Assembly (NCBI GenBank): GCA_945787715.1
Contig: CALZJE010000037.1
Span: 1-34,045, forward strand
Reading direction: 5' to 3'
DNA length: 34,045 bases
Source: an uncultured Ectothiorhodospiraceae bacterium
GTDB lineage: Bacteria; Pseudomonadota; Gammaproteobacteria; S012-40
Shown here: piece after piece, positions 8,972-17,785 of the stretch
Layout: the number at the start of each line of letters is the position of its first letter
How positions within the stretch are numbered: the stretch's first letter is position 1
Notes under the pieces: generated by a model
Databases searched by the model: none
Seen by the model: the letters and a program-made list of their open reading frames with translations, nothing else
Told to the model about the DNA's origin: nothing
Made by a program: the position numbers and the translations under genes

Positions 8972-10963
8972 TTAGCGATAACCACTTAAAAGAATTGTTT
9001 CCGCACGTTTTGAATCTTCAGGTGTTGCATACAACACAATGACATCCCCTTCTTGTAAAACTGAAGTAGAATCCGGTTTTTGATGGCTAATGCCATCATG
9101 CCTGAGGGCAGTTACTTTTACATGACATATTTCTTCGAGTCTTAGCTCATTAATAGATTTGCCAATAGAATAGGCATTTTCGTGTAACGTAATACTATGC
9201 AAACCTTCGCGTAATGTATCAGCTTCTTCAATATTAGCACTTGATTGTCCGTGGTAAAATTCATGTAGCATCTGGTACCGGTTTTCTCTTACCTGCTGAA
9301 TAGTACGTACTACTCTTTTCATGGGCACTTCAAGTAGCATAAGCAAGTGAGAGGAGAGCATTAAACTAGCTTCAAGTGTTTCTGGAATAACCTCAGTGGC
9401 ACCCATCTCTTGCAATTCAGTCAAGTGAGAATCATCACGGGTTCGTACTAGAATCGGAATGTCGGGTCGGATCAACTTAGTATGTTGGATGATTTTTGAG
9501 GCCGCAGCGAAATCGTCATAACTAATAACAAGCGCTTGAGCCGATTCAATATGAACTGCCTGTAGCATCTCTTTACGAGTTGTATCACCGTAATATACAG
9601 GTTCACCTGCATCATGAGCATCTTTTACTGCAACAGAGTCAAGATCTAGAGCAACATATGTAAAGTTTTCCTCTTTCAAAAAGCGCGCAACATTTTGCCC
9701 GATTCGTCCATAACCGCAAATGATTACATGATTTTTCAATGATTCAGTTTCTTGCATAATCACATTTACATTTGAGTCCCGCAGATTCATATAAGAGTTC
9801 GCAAAATAGTATTTTGCGAAAAATCCATTGTAGCGAATAAGAAATGGGCTAATGATCATGCTGACTATAACTGAAGCAAGCGTAATTTGTGACAATTGCT
9901 CGTCTAACACTCCGACGGATAGGGCTATCGCTAATATTGCAAAACCAAATTCACCTCCCTGAGCGAGTGTTAATCCTGTTCTTGATGCAATGCCTTTTTC
10001 TATCCCCATAAAATGACAGATTGCCATTATGATAGAAAATTTAAGAACAATGATACTTGCAACGGCTAGAATGACCCAGGGGAATAATTCGGGTAATGCT
10101 TTAAGATCTAGCAGCATTCCGATAGTGATAAAAAACAGCCCCATTAACACATCGCGGAAAGGCCGAATATCAACTTCCACTTGATGTTTAAATTCTGTCT
10201 CTGCCAACATCATACCAGCGATAAACGCACCGAGTGCCAAAGAGAGTCCGGCCAGACCTGTCACCCATGCAGCAGCCACAGAAAAGAGTAGAATCGAGAG
10301 CGTAAAAAGCTCTGATGTATGTTGTTTTGCAATGCTATGAAATAGTGGTCGTAGCAAATAGTGACCAGAAGCCGTCATGACTGCGATAACCACCGCACCT
10401 TTCAGTACCGCATATAATAGACTCAACGCCACACCACTTTCCATTGCCTCAGCGCCCAGTGTTGGGATGATAATGAGAAAAGGGATGACCGCTAGATCTT
10501 GAAATATCAGTATGGAAATAGAAAGTTTTCCATGTCGAGAGTGAGATTCTAGCTGTTCTGTGAGTTGTTTTATCACCATTGCTGTGGAAGAAAGTGCGAT
10601 TACACCACCGATGATAAATGCACCACTCAAATCCTGGCCAACAACTGTTAGCAACAGCATAACGACAAGTGTTGTTAAAATAACTTGTGCGCCGCCAATG
10701 CCAAAAACCTCTTTACGCATTGAAATTAATTGCGGAAGTGAAAACTCAAGACCAACTGTAAACATAAGGAACACTACGCCAAACTCAGCTAAGAATCGTG
10801 TGTTTTCTGTATCTGCAACCCAAGCCCAGCCATGAGGGCCAACAAGAATACCGACGAAAAGATATGCAAGTACAGGGGGCATGTTAAAACGTCGAAACAA
10901 CGCAACGCAGACGACGGATACCGCGAGTAATAACACAACTTCTTGTAAGACTGAATGATGCAT
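8972..10963 (-). CDS. KefB/KefC-type monovalent cation:proton antiporter (CPA2) with TrkA-N and TrkA-C domains
   Basis: The N-terminal ~390 residues hold about a dozen membrane segments with CPA2 landmarks: PPVLAYLFVGILVGPHGWAW, FGVVFLMFTVGLEFS, FQDLAVIP, GAFIAGMMLAE and GGEFGFAIL. A cytoplasmic TrkA-N/RCK domain (about 410-525) begins HVIICGYGRIGQNVARF, a dinucleotide-binding GxGxxG. A TrkA-C domain (about 565-650) ends the protein. The family exchanges K+ or Na+ for protons; glutathione-gated Kef systems protect against electrophiles. I placed the start at the ATG ending at 10963 (663 residues, MHHSVLQEVVLLLAV). An in-frame extension to 11032 would overlap the divergent DUF455 gene and adds non-family sequence. 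No kefF/kefG partner gene lies nearby, so glutathione gating is uncertain. Confidence 0.93.
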   Translation of the reverse strand: MHHSVLQEVVLLLAVSVVCVALFRRFNMPPVLAYLFVGILVGPHGWAWVADTENTRFLAEFGVVFLMFTVGLEFSLPQLISMRKEVFGIGGAQVILTTLVVMLLLTVVGQDLSGAFIIGGVIALSSTAMVIKQLTEQLESHSRHGKLSISILIFQDLAVIPFLIIIPTLGAEAMESGVALSLLYAVLKGAVVIAVMTASGHYLLRPLFHSIAKQHTSELFTLSILLFSVAAAWVTGLAGLSLALGAFIAGMMLAETEFKHQVEVDIRPFRDVLMGLFFITIGMLLDLKALPELFPWVILAVASIIVLKFSIIMAICHFMGIEKGIASRTGLTLAQGGEFGFAILAIALSVGVLDEQLSQITLASVIVSMIISPFLIRYNGFFAKYYFANSYMNLRDSNVNVIMQETESLKNHVIICGYGRIGQNVARFLKEENFTYVALDLDSVAVKDAHDAGEPVYYGDTTRKEMLQAVHIESAQALVISYDDFAAASKIIQHTKLIRPDIPILVRTRDDSHLTELQEMGATEVIPETLEASLMLSSHLLMLLEVPMKRVVRTIQQVRENRYQMLHEFYHGQSSANIEEADTLREGLHSITLHENAYSIGKSINELRLEEICHVKVTALRHDGISHQKPDSTSVLQEGDVIVLYATPEDSKRAETILLSGYR

Positions 10964-10992
10964 GAGATTCTTTATTGATTCTGGGATAAGGT

Positions 10993-10998
10993 TATAAT
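10993..10998 (+). promoter_or_regulatory. Perfect TATAAT -10 element very close to the DUF455 start codon
   Basis: The consensus TATAAT ends 6 nt before the ATG at 11005. A transcription start 6-8 nt downstream would fall on or next to the start codon, giving a leaderless or nearly leaderless mRNA. A weak TAAGG at 10987-10991 is 13 nt from the ATG. No good -35 is seen. Confidence 0.35.
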
Positions 10999-11004
10999 AA
11001 CAAA

Positions 11005-11823
11005 ATGAGCAAAGATGCGTTACCGAAAACACTTAATGAAGCGGCAAACCTTTGTTTGCTAGAACCGAATCCAACCCATAAAGTTGAATTAATCCATATG
11101 ATCAAAAATCAATGGGTTTTGAAAAAACTTACTCTCCAACCAGATTTTCCTCGAATTGAGAAGTGTATCGCAGGAGCACCTGAAAAGCCTGAATTAGTAC
11201 CATTTAACAAATTACCAAAAAGAACGGTGAGTGGATCTAAAGGGCACGCTGCGATGATTCACGCATTTGCACATATTGAGTTTAATGCGATCAATATAGC
11301 ACTTGATGCAATATCTCGATTTCCCGGTTTGCCGAGGGAATTTTATAATGATTGGCTAGGCATCGCGTATGAAGAGGCTATTCACTTTCAATTGCTTCGT
11401 GAATATCTTCAAACACTGGGTTATGATTATGGTAGCTTCTCTGCACACAGCGGATTGTGGGAAATGGTCGAATTAACCGCATTTGATGTGATGGTGAGAA
11501 TGGCGTTGGTGCCACGTGTTCTTGAGGCAAGAGGGCTTGATGTTACGCCAGATATTATTCAGCGCTTTCGACATCATAATCACACTCGAGCCGCAGAAAT
11601 TCTTGAAATTATTTACAGAGATGAAATCGGTCATGTAGAAGTGGGTAGCAAATGGTTTAAACATTTTTGTACTGAACGAGCATTAAATTCAGAAGTGGTT
11701 TTTATCCAACTTATCGAAGAATTCGCCACTGACAAAATTCGCAAACCATTTAACTCAATTGCCAGAGAACAAGCGGGATTCTCTGATAAAGAAATGGAAT
11801 ATCTAAATACATGTTCGAAATAG
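11005..11823 (+). CDS. Ferritin-like DUF455 family protein
   Basis: The 272-residue protein matches the DUF455 family, whose members have a ferritin-like four-helix bundle. The likely di-metal ligands are spread over helices in the pattern HAFAHIEFNAI (Glu and His about residues 90-94), YEEAIHFQLL (Glu, Glu, His about 128-133) and RDEIGHVEVG (Glu and His about 209-215). The PGLPREFYNDW and RVLEARGLDVTP stretches are family-typical. The biochemical role is not established, although the fold suggests an oxygen-activating or metal-storing di-iron protein. It is divergent from the antiporter gene with 41 nt between starts, and the downstream lipoprotein overlaps its end by 13 nt. The start is the ATG at 11005, just after a TATAAT. 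Confidence 0.88.
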   Translation: MSKDALPKTLNEAANLCLLEPNPTHKVELIHMIKNQWVLKKLTLQPDFPRIEKCIAGAPEKPELVPFNKLPKRTVSGSKGHAAMIHAFAHIEFNAINIALDAISRFPGLPREFYNDWLGIAYEEAIHFQLLREYLQTLGYDYGSFSAHSGLWEMVELTAFDVMVRMALVPRVLEARGLDVTPDIIQRFRHHNHTRAAEILEIIYRDEIGHVEVGSKWFKHFCTERALNSEVVFIQLIEEFATDKIRKPFNSIAREQAGFSDKEMEYLNTCSK

Positions 11824-12551
11824 CTATTAGAAATATCACACTTTCGTTTTTGATTTTTAGTTTTGCAGGCTGCGCTTTACAAGCGACAAACGTGATTTCA
11901 CCAACAAAATTAGACAAAACTGAGGTATCTGGAGCTTTATTGCTCTATTCGGAGTCAGATTTCAGTAACAATGAATCCAGTGTTCGTATGCTTGTTACAA
12001 AAGATATTTTGAGAATTGATGCTGGACCTGGACATGAAAACTTCACACTTTATGATCGAATTCAAAAAATATTATTTAAAGTATCGGTCAATAATCACTC
12101 TATCCAAGTGTTTAAATCGACAGATGTAGCATTATCGCCTGATTTTCCGTTGAACTGGAAAACTGAATCTCAAACCAGTCATGCAGTAATGCGTGATTCA
12201 GCCAATGGTTCTGCCGAGGCTACTCATCACCAGTTTATACTAAATCAGAAAGCGTGCTATGACATTGTGACTGTAAATGGTGTATTAGAGGATGTATTAA
12301 GTGCTGTTAAAGAATACTATTTAGCGTTAGCTAGCATTAAAAAACAAAGCTATGTTTTGTCTGACAATCAGCAATGTAAAGATGCGATGGAAATATTTTC
12401 CCCGGTGAACCATTTACAATTTGGTTTTCCTATCCGAGAATGGAGTTCATACGGATTTCAACGTTTTCTGGTTGATTACCGTCAGCACACCATATTTCCA
12501 GTGGAATTATTTAGATTACCTGAGGGCTTTTCTCAAACTATTCCGCAATAG
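11811..12551 (+). CDS. Lipoprotein of unknown function
   Basis: I do not recognise this 246-residue protein. It starts with a lipoprotein-type signal (hydrophobic residues 9-20, then FAGC with Cys21), so it is probably anchored in the outer or inner membrane facing the periplasm. After the signal comes a mixed beta-rich region with SESDFSNNESSVRMLVTKDILRID-type strands, two internal cysteines (KACYDIV, NQQCKDA) that could form a disulfide, and a C-terminus rich in aromatic residues (FGFPIREWSSYGFQRF). The gene overlaps the end of the DUF455 gene by 13 nt in another frame, which suggests co-transcription and coupling. Its last 14 nt overlap the 3' end of recJ on the opposite strand. Confidence 0.75.
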   Translation: MFEIAIRNITLSFLIFSFAGCALQATNVISPTKLDKTEVSGALLLYSESDFSNNESSVRMLVTKDILRIDAGPGHENFTLYDRIQKILFKVSVNNHSIQVFKSTDVALSPDFPLNWKTESQTSHAVMRDSANGSAEATHHQFILNQKACYDIVTVNGVLEDVLSAVKEYYLALASIKKQSYVLSDNQQCKDAMEIFSPVNHLQFGFPIREWSSYGFQRFLVDYRQHTIFPVELFRLPEGFSQTIPQ

Positions 12552-14289
12552 CTGGTTCTAGGTATTCAATCATTAGTTGTAGGCTTGTTTGCCCGCGAAA
12601 ATTATTGATATCTAATTTAAACACTGCGTTGATTCTATCACCAACATTAAAGGGTGAAACATTGTCTTCATGCGAAATAGTATTAAAGGCGATAGCATCA
12701 AATTCCTGATTCCCCGATTCGGGTCTGAGTTTTAATTTTAAATGTTTCTCGCCAACAATTCGTTGTTGGATTAATTTAAATTTCCCATCAAAAACAGGCT
12801 CGGGAAATTCCTGCCCCCAGGGTTCGGCTTGTTGAATTAGACTTGCCAATTCTAACGAAAATTCTTGTTCACTAATTTCACCGTCAGAATAGATGACTTG
12901 ATCTAAATATTCTGGTTTCACAACTTCTTCGACTTCTCGATTGAAACATTCTTGAAATTTTTCGAGGTTAGACTTCGCTATGGATAAACCTGCCGCCATG
13001 GCGTGTCCTCCAAATTTATGAATGATCGAAGGATGTTTTGTTGCGATACTATCCAAGATGTCACGTATATGAAGATGAGGGATGGAGCGTGCGGAGCCTT
13101 TGATCTCATCGTCTTCATTATCTGCAAAAACGATGACCGGACGATGGAACTTATCCTTAATCCGAGAGGCAAGAATACCGATTACCCCTTGATGCCAGTG
13201 GGGATCGTATAAGCACATTCCCATCGGTATGGTAGTATCATCCAAGTGCAACTCTTTTAGTGAACTTAGTGCTTCTTGCTGCATTTGGCCTTCAATTTCA
13301 CGACGGGTACGATTGAGATCATCCAATTGTGTTGCGTATTCTCTCGCTTGCTCAATACTCTCAGAAAGCAGACAATTTATACCTACACTCATGTCTTCCA
13401 ATCTTCCTGCCGCATTCAAACGCGGACCCAAGCAAAATCCCATATCACTCGCAATTAGGTTTTTTGCTGTCCTGTTTGAAACTTTGATGAGGGCTTGTAT
13501 TCCAGGGCATGCATGACCTGCACGAATACGTTTCAAACCCTGATTAACGAGAATGCGGTTGTTCAAATCCAAAGGAACTACGTCAGCTATGGTGCCGAGT
13601 GCCACTATGTCTAGAACTGAAGAAAAATTGGGTTCTTTGATATTATTGACCGCAAACCAATTTTTTTCTCGAAGAAGGCTACGTAAAGCGAGCATGACAT
13701 AAAATATTACCCCAACACCTGCTAAATTTTTGCTGTCGAACTGATCATCAGGTTGATTTGGGTTAACGATAGCCTTAGCGTTCGGCAATTCCTGCCCGGC
13801 TAAGTGATGGTCGGTTACGACTACATCAATATCAAGAGCGTTAGCAGTATTGACACCCTCAATGCTTGAAATGCCGTTGTCGACAGTAATAATTAACTTA
13901 GGTGAGAAAATTTGCTCAGCTTCCTTCACTATCTCAGGGGTAAGTCCATAGCCATATTTAAAGCGATTAGGGACGAGAAATTCTATAGAATAAGCGCCAA
14001 ACATTTTTAGACACTTCACAGCGACGGCGGTACTGGTAGCTCCATCAGCATCAAAATCCCCAATGATGACAATTTTATTTGATTGGACTAAATGTTCATA
14101 GATCACTTGCGCAGCATTTTCTATCTGACTTAGTTTATTGAAAGGCAACAGATTATTAATTGACTTATCTAATTGTTTTTCCTGAAAAATATTTCTATTA
14201 TTGTATATTCGCCTTAAAACAGGGTGTAGGTTATCTGGAAGAATTGATTCATTTTGTGGAGATGCTCGACGAATAATAGCTTTTTTCAT
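12538..14289 (-). CDS. recJ: Single-stranded-DNA-specific 5'-3' exonuclease RecJ
   Basis: RecJ degrades single-stranded DNA 5' to 3' in RecF-pathway recombination, mismatch repair and base-excision repair. DHH-superfamily motifs are clear: motif I IIGDFDADGATSTAVA, motif II region ITVDNGIS, motif III VVTDHHLAG, then GHAMAAGL in the DHHA1 domain and a C-terminal OB-like part. I chose the ATG ending at 14289 (MKKAIIRRAS, 583 residues; E. coli 577). The frame stays open to a TTG at 14385, but that extension translates a 12-bp tandem repeat into H-[HQ]-S-W units and is not family-like. No good Shine-Dalgarno precedes the chosen ATG. It shares the RecF pathway with recO in this window but is not in an operon with it. 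Confidence 0.96.
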   Translation of the reverse strand: MKKAIIRRASPQNESILPDNLHPVLRRIYNNRNIFQEKQLDKSINNLLPFNKLSQIENAAQVIYEHLVQSNKIVIIGDFDADGATSTAVAVKCLKMFGAYSIEFLVPNRFKYGYGLTPEIVKEAEQIFSPKLIITVDNGISSIEGVNTANALDIDVVVTDHHLAGQELPNAKAIVNPNQPDDQFDSKNLAGVGVIFYVMLALRSLLREKNWFAVNNIKEPNFSSVLDIVALGTIADVVPLDLNNRILVNQGLKRIRAGHACPGIQALIKVSNRTAKNLIASDMGFCLGPRLNAAGRLEDMSVGINCLLSESIEQAREYATQLDDLNRTRREIEGQMQQEALSSLKELHLDDTTIPMGMCLYDPHWHQGVIGILASRIKDKFHRPVIVFADNEDDEIKGSARSIPHLHIRDILDSIATKHPSIIHKFGGHAMAAGLSIAKSNLEKFQECFNREVEEVVKPEYLDQVIYSDGEISEQEFSLELASLIQQAEPWGQEFPEPVFDGKFKLIQQRIVGEKHLKLKLRPESGNQEFDAIAFNTISHEDNVSPFNVGDRINAVFKLDINNFRGQTSLQLMIEYLEPAIAE

Positions 14290-14338
14290 ATGTGCGTAAT
14301 CAATATTGCGATAAACTGTTATTTTAACGCGCCTAAGT

Positions 14339-14386
14339 GATTGATGCCATGATTGATGCCATGAGTGATGCCATGAGTGATGCAAA
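14339..14386 (+). repeat. 12-bp tandem repeat, four copies, upstream of recJ
   Basis: Four consecutive 12-mers run GATTGATGCCAT, GATTGATGCCAT, GAGTGATGCCAT, GAGTGATGCAAA. The array lies 50 bp upstream of the chosen recJ start, in the 198-bp gap between recJ and the large lipoprotein gene. The unit is a multiple of three, so copy-number change would keep any frame through it. Confidence 0.9.
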
Positions 14387-14423
14387 GAGTAGAGCTATCA
14401 GCCATCGACGAGTAACTAAGAAT

Positions 14424-14446
14424 AGATAAAAATCTCTGATTTATCT
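14424..14446. promoter_or_regulatory. Inverted repeat AGATAAA-N9-TTTATCT between recJ and the large lipoprotein gene
   Basis: Perfect 7-bp arms (14424-14430 and 14440-14446) surround a 9-nt spacer, about 40 bp upstream of the lipoprotein start. The size and position fit an operator for a dimeric regulator. It has no T tract on either side, so it is less likely a terminator. Confidence 0.35.
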
Positions 14447-14487
14447 GTTTCTCGCTTATTCAATAACTAAAATGACCAGGTTTTTTT

Positions 14488-17400
14488 ATGTTAACAATCT
14501 TGAAAAGTATATCGCTTCTTTCTATTTTAGTGTTTTTAAACGGCTGTAATAGCAGTGACGTTGACTCATCTGGTGAAATTGTTTCTGACGGTAAAAGTTA
14601 TACAATCGGAGGAAGTATTTCTGGTCAGGAGGGAGAAGGGTTAGTCTTGCAATTGAGCGCTGATAACGAAGTAAAACTTGATCGCGGAGGAAAATTTACC
14701 TTTCCAAATGAAGTGCTCAGTGGGGAGGCATTTAAAATTTCAGTCGTCAAACAACCTATTGATCCAGTACAAGAGTGTAGAGTAATTACTCCTACGTTGG
14801 GCGAGGGTATAATGCCAAATTCAAACATTGCAAATGTCGCGATCGTTTGTAATTTTAGTTGGACAAAGCCATCGAGCTTTGATGAAAGCATAAGTCTTGA
14901 TGTTGGAACGCTTTTAAATTATGAAGTAGCAATGAATAAAGACGGAGATGTCATTATCGTCTGGTTACAATCGAATGGAGTTCACAATCAGGTTTATAAA
15001 AGTGAATATCGTAATGGAAAATGGATTCATCCCTCTGGGATAGATGACAGTATAAGTATTAATGATAGCGATGCTTATTATCCCAAAGTTGCACTAAATG
15101 ATAATGGCCTTGCATTAATAACCTGGTATCAAATCGATGATTTAAATCAACAGTATCTTTTAAAAAGTGAATATCTTGATGAGTCATGGTCTCATCCGAA
15201 AAGTCTAAGCGAAAGCATTAGCTTCCCTGAAGAATCTGATGAAGTAGAGTTATTTAATCCTGAAGTAGTATTAAATATACATGGAGATGGGATTATTGTA
15301 TGGGCGCAAAATAATGGAAATCATATGCAAGTTTATAAAAGTGAATTGCGCGCAAGAAATTGGACACATCCCGGTAGTATCGCAGATCATATAAGTGTTC
15401 CTGGTAGCAACACAAGCTCACATAAAGTTGCTTTGAGCAACAATAGTCATGCTGTGATCGTTTGGCAGCAAGCTGGCGATCTTGTAGCGGACAAAGGAAC
15501 CGAACAAATATTTGTTAGTGAATATCGTGGCACTAGTTGGAGCAATCCAAAAGACTTAAAAAACAATGTTAGTTTCGGTCCCACCAAAGCGAAACTCCCT
15601 GTTGTTTCAATAAATAACAGAGGGCATACAGTCATTGCATGGGTTCAATCTGATGGAGATAACGATCATATTTATAAACGTCAATATTGGAGGACTGAAA
15701 ACGAAAAAATTTGGAAATGGTATGAACAGGAGGCGATAGACGAATCGGAACGGATATCGATTCCTGGATCTCACGCAAGCAGCCCGGTGGTAAGAGTGAA
15801 TGATAACGATGAAGCTGTATTGGTTTGGCAATCTGTCAAAGGTGCCGCTGAATATAATCTTTTTCTTATTAAATTTAGTGGAGGAGGGTGGACTGGTGTT
15901 AGTACTCCGAGAAGTAGTTTTACATTTAATTTAACAAGTACCGAAGCTTCTAATTCCGCAAGAGCACCCAGTGTGGCCTTTTCCAATAATGGAACTATTG
16001 TTGTTACATGGTTACAAACAGGGAACGGTTACACTAGTTTACTCAAAGCTGTCTTTTCCTCAGCAGGTGATAGAGTGATTCCGGATACAATTGAGGATAG
16101 TATTTCTTTTGGTGGTTGGCTAACAAGGGATGCTGATAAAGTAAAAATTGCTGTAAGCCAGATTATTAATTGTAAAGATGCAGAAGAAATAATCGAAGTT
16201 GACGATGTGATGAGCGTAACTAATCATATCGTCAAATGTAATGGTATTGAAGAAAATATTAAAGTTGATAGCATAGGGAAAATAGTTGAATTTGATAAAG
16301 AGAATAAAATCACAAACTTTGTTGTTAAATGTGATAACGCCGTAAAGAAAACCTTGGTTAATGAATTAAACAATCCAACTAGCTATATAACCAATTGCAA
16401 AGACACAGTGCAAAAATTCTTAAGCGATGAAGAATTTAATAACATTGCAAAGAGCGAAAAAGATGTATTGACTCCGATGAGTGCTTTAGCAGAAGGTAAG
16501 GTTGAGCTTGCCAACAATGGAGATGGAATCATTATATGGTCTCAGCAAACTAGCTCTGATTTCGGTAAAAAGCTTTTTGCCAGTGAGATAAGAACGCAAT
16601 CACGCACCTCGAAATATTCAATTGGGGGGATGGTTGTTGGAATGGTTGGTTCAGGTTTGATTTTGCAAAACAACGACGCGGATGATCTGTCAATATTGGA
16701 AAATGGCAATTTTCGATTTTTTAATCGGTTGAAACAAGGCGAAACTTACTCTATCAGTGTAAAGCAGCATCCCACAAATCCCAGGCAAATATGCAATGTC
16801 AAAAACTCTTTCAATACGGTAGCTCGAGGGAATGTTTCGACAGTATATGTTAGTTGCGAAAATGATATTAGTAATGCGACGGTGGTCGAAATTGCTACTA
16901 TTGATGGTGGAAACTTTGTCGGTGCGACTATCGATGAAGAGGATAATATCTACATTTCTGACAGGAATAATTCTAAAATAGTTAAGTATGAAGCTAATGG
17001 AACATTAACTACACTAGTTGATAATATAACATTTGTACAAAACTCTGCAGAGTTAATGGTTTCAGGAGATAATCTCTATTTTGTGAACAACGCAACTCCT
17101 TCAGGAAGCGTTTTTCAAATTGATCTTTCTTCGTCAATATACCCGATAGATTTTTCAACGCTTACCCCACTGGCCTGGTCTGAAAATTTATTTGATATTT
17201 CAGACATTGCCACTGATGATTTAGGAAACTTATATGTCTCAATGTTTAAAATACAAGAGCAAGATGCGAAAATTTTAAAAATAACAGCAGAAGGTGTCAT
17301 AGATAATCCAAAATTTAGCGTAGTAAATGGTAATTGGTTAACTTTAACTAATGATCAAGAAAATATTTACATTTCAGAACGTGATAATATATCTCAAATA

Positions 17401-17652
17401 AATTTGCGTGGTGATAAGTCTACCATTATGGCGGGCTTGAGTGAGCCTTTAGGCATATTTTATAGAAACGAGTCTGTATACTTTATCGATAATGAAAAAG
17501 TTTATAAAGTCACCCCGCACTTAGGTGTTGTTGAACAGTTATTTGATAGAATTAAATTGCCGGAGATAGGGAATGTACGATTGTTGGTTAATTCCAATAA
17601 TCAAGTACTTTTACTGTCTAATAATAAAATATGGAAAATTCAAAACAACTAA
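14488..17652 (+). CDS. Large mosaic lipoprotein with repeated propeller-like blades and a C-terminal NHL-like region
   Basis: This is a surface or periplasmic protein of 1054 residues. A lipoprotein signal ends in LNGC (Cys20). Residues about 38-122 form a small beta domain (YTIGGSISG, then EGLVLQL and two cysteines, Cys97 and Cys121). A second copy follows at about 710-793 (YSIGGMVVG, GSGLILQNNDADDL); this domain is common in bacterial lipoproteins that carry NHL or Kelch repeats. Between the copies are eight blade-like repeats of about 55-60 residues with a core [IV]-x-W-x-Q (IIVWLQ, LITWYQ, IIVWAQ, VIVWQQ, VIAWVQ, VLVWQS, VVTWLQ, IIIWSQ), four-residue DSIS-type turns and YKSEYR strands. 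A ~100-residue cysteine-repeat insertion (557-660) splits blades 7 and 8. Residues 800-1054 look like an NHL-type propeller (DEEDNIYISDRNNSKIVKYEANG). No catalytic residues are seen; binding or adhesion is an inference. Confidence 0.85.
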   Translation: MLTILKSISLLSILVFLNGCNSSDVDSSGEIVSDGKSYTIGGSISGQEGEGLVLQLSADNEVKLDRGGKFTFPNEVLSGEAFKISVVKQPIDPVQECRVITPTLGEGIMPNSNIANVAIVCNFSWTKPSSFDESISLDVGTLLNYEVAMNKDGDVIIVWLQSNGVHNQVYKSEYRNGKWIHPSGIDDSISINDSDAYYPKVALNDNGLALITWYQIDDLNQQYLLKSEYLDESWSHPKSLSESISFPEESDEVELFNPEVVLNIHGDGIIVWAQNNGNHMQVYKSELRARNWTHPGSIADHISVPGSNTSSHKVALSNNSHAVIVWQQAGDLVADKGTEQIFVSEYRGTSWSNPKDLKNNVSFGPTKAKLPVVSINNRGHTVIAWVQSDGDNDHIYKRQYWRTENEKIWKWYEQEAIDESERISIPGSHASSPVVRVNDNDEAVLVWQSVKGAAEYNLFLIKFSGGGWTGVSTPRSSFTFNLTSTEASNSARAPSVAFSNNGTIVVTWLQTGNGYTSLLKAVFSSAGDRVIPDTIEDSISFGGWLTRDADKVKIAVSQIINCKDAEEIIEVDDVMSVTNHIVKCNGIEENIKVDSIGKIVEFDKENKITNFVVKCDNAVKKTLVNELNNPTSYITNCKDTVQKFLSDEEFNNIAKSEKDVLTPMSALAEGKVELANNGDGIIIWSQQTSSDFGKKLFASEIRTQSRTSKYSIGGMVVGMVGSGLILQNNDADDLSILENGNFRFFNRLKQGETYSISVKQHPTNPRQICNVKNSFNTVARGNVSTVYVSCENDISNATVVEIATIDGGNFVGATIDEEDNIYISDRNNSKIVKYEANGTLTTLVDNITFVQNSAELMVSGDNLYFVNNATPSGSVFQIDLSSSIYPIDFSTLTPLAWSENLFDISDIATDDLGNLYVSMFKIQEQDAKILKITAEGVIDNPKFSVVNGNWLTLTNDQENIYISERDNISQINLRGDKSTIMAGLSEPLGIFYRNESVYFIDNEKVYKVTPHLGVVEQLFDRIKLPEIGNVRLLVNSNNQVLLLSNNKIWKIQNN

Positions 17653-17690
17653 AAAGAAATTATAATATCTTTGTTTAGCTTGTAAAGTGT

Positions 17691-17719
17691 AAAGTCGCAT
17701 TGCTAGTACGGCTTTAATT
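17691..17719 (+). terminator. Possible terminator after the large lipoprotein gene
   Basis: AAAGTCG and CGGCTTT can pair (one G-U) around an 11-nt loop, followed by a short AT-rich run rather than a solid T tract. It sits 38 nt past the stop codon. This is weak. Confidence 0.3.
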
Positions 17720-17785
17720 ATCTAAGAAGTTTTCAATGAAATCCATGCATTGTCTGTTCTATTGATCGATATGTTATCGGCATAG

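Noticed and set aside
10964-11032. 23-residue N-terminal extension of the KefB/C-like antiporter
   Set aside because: It would overlap the divergent DUF455 gene and is not family-like; the ATG ending at 10963 gives the normal N-terminus.
14290-14385. 32-residue N-terminal extension of RecJ
   Set aside because: It translates the 12-bp tandem repeat and has no family match; the ATG ending at 14289 gives a normal length.
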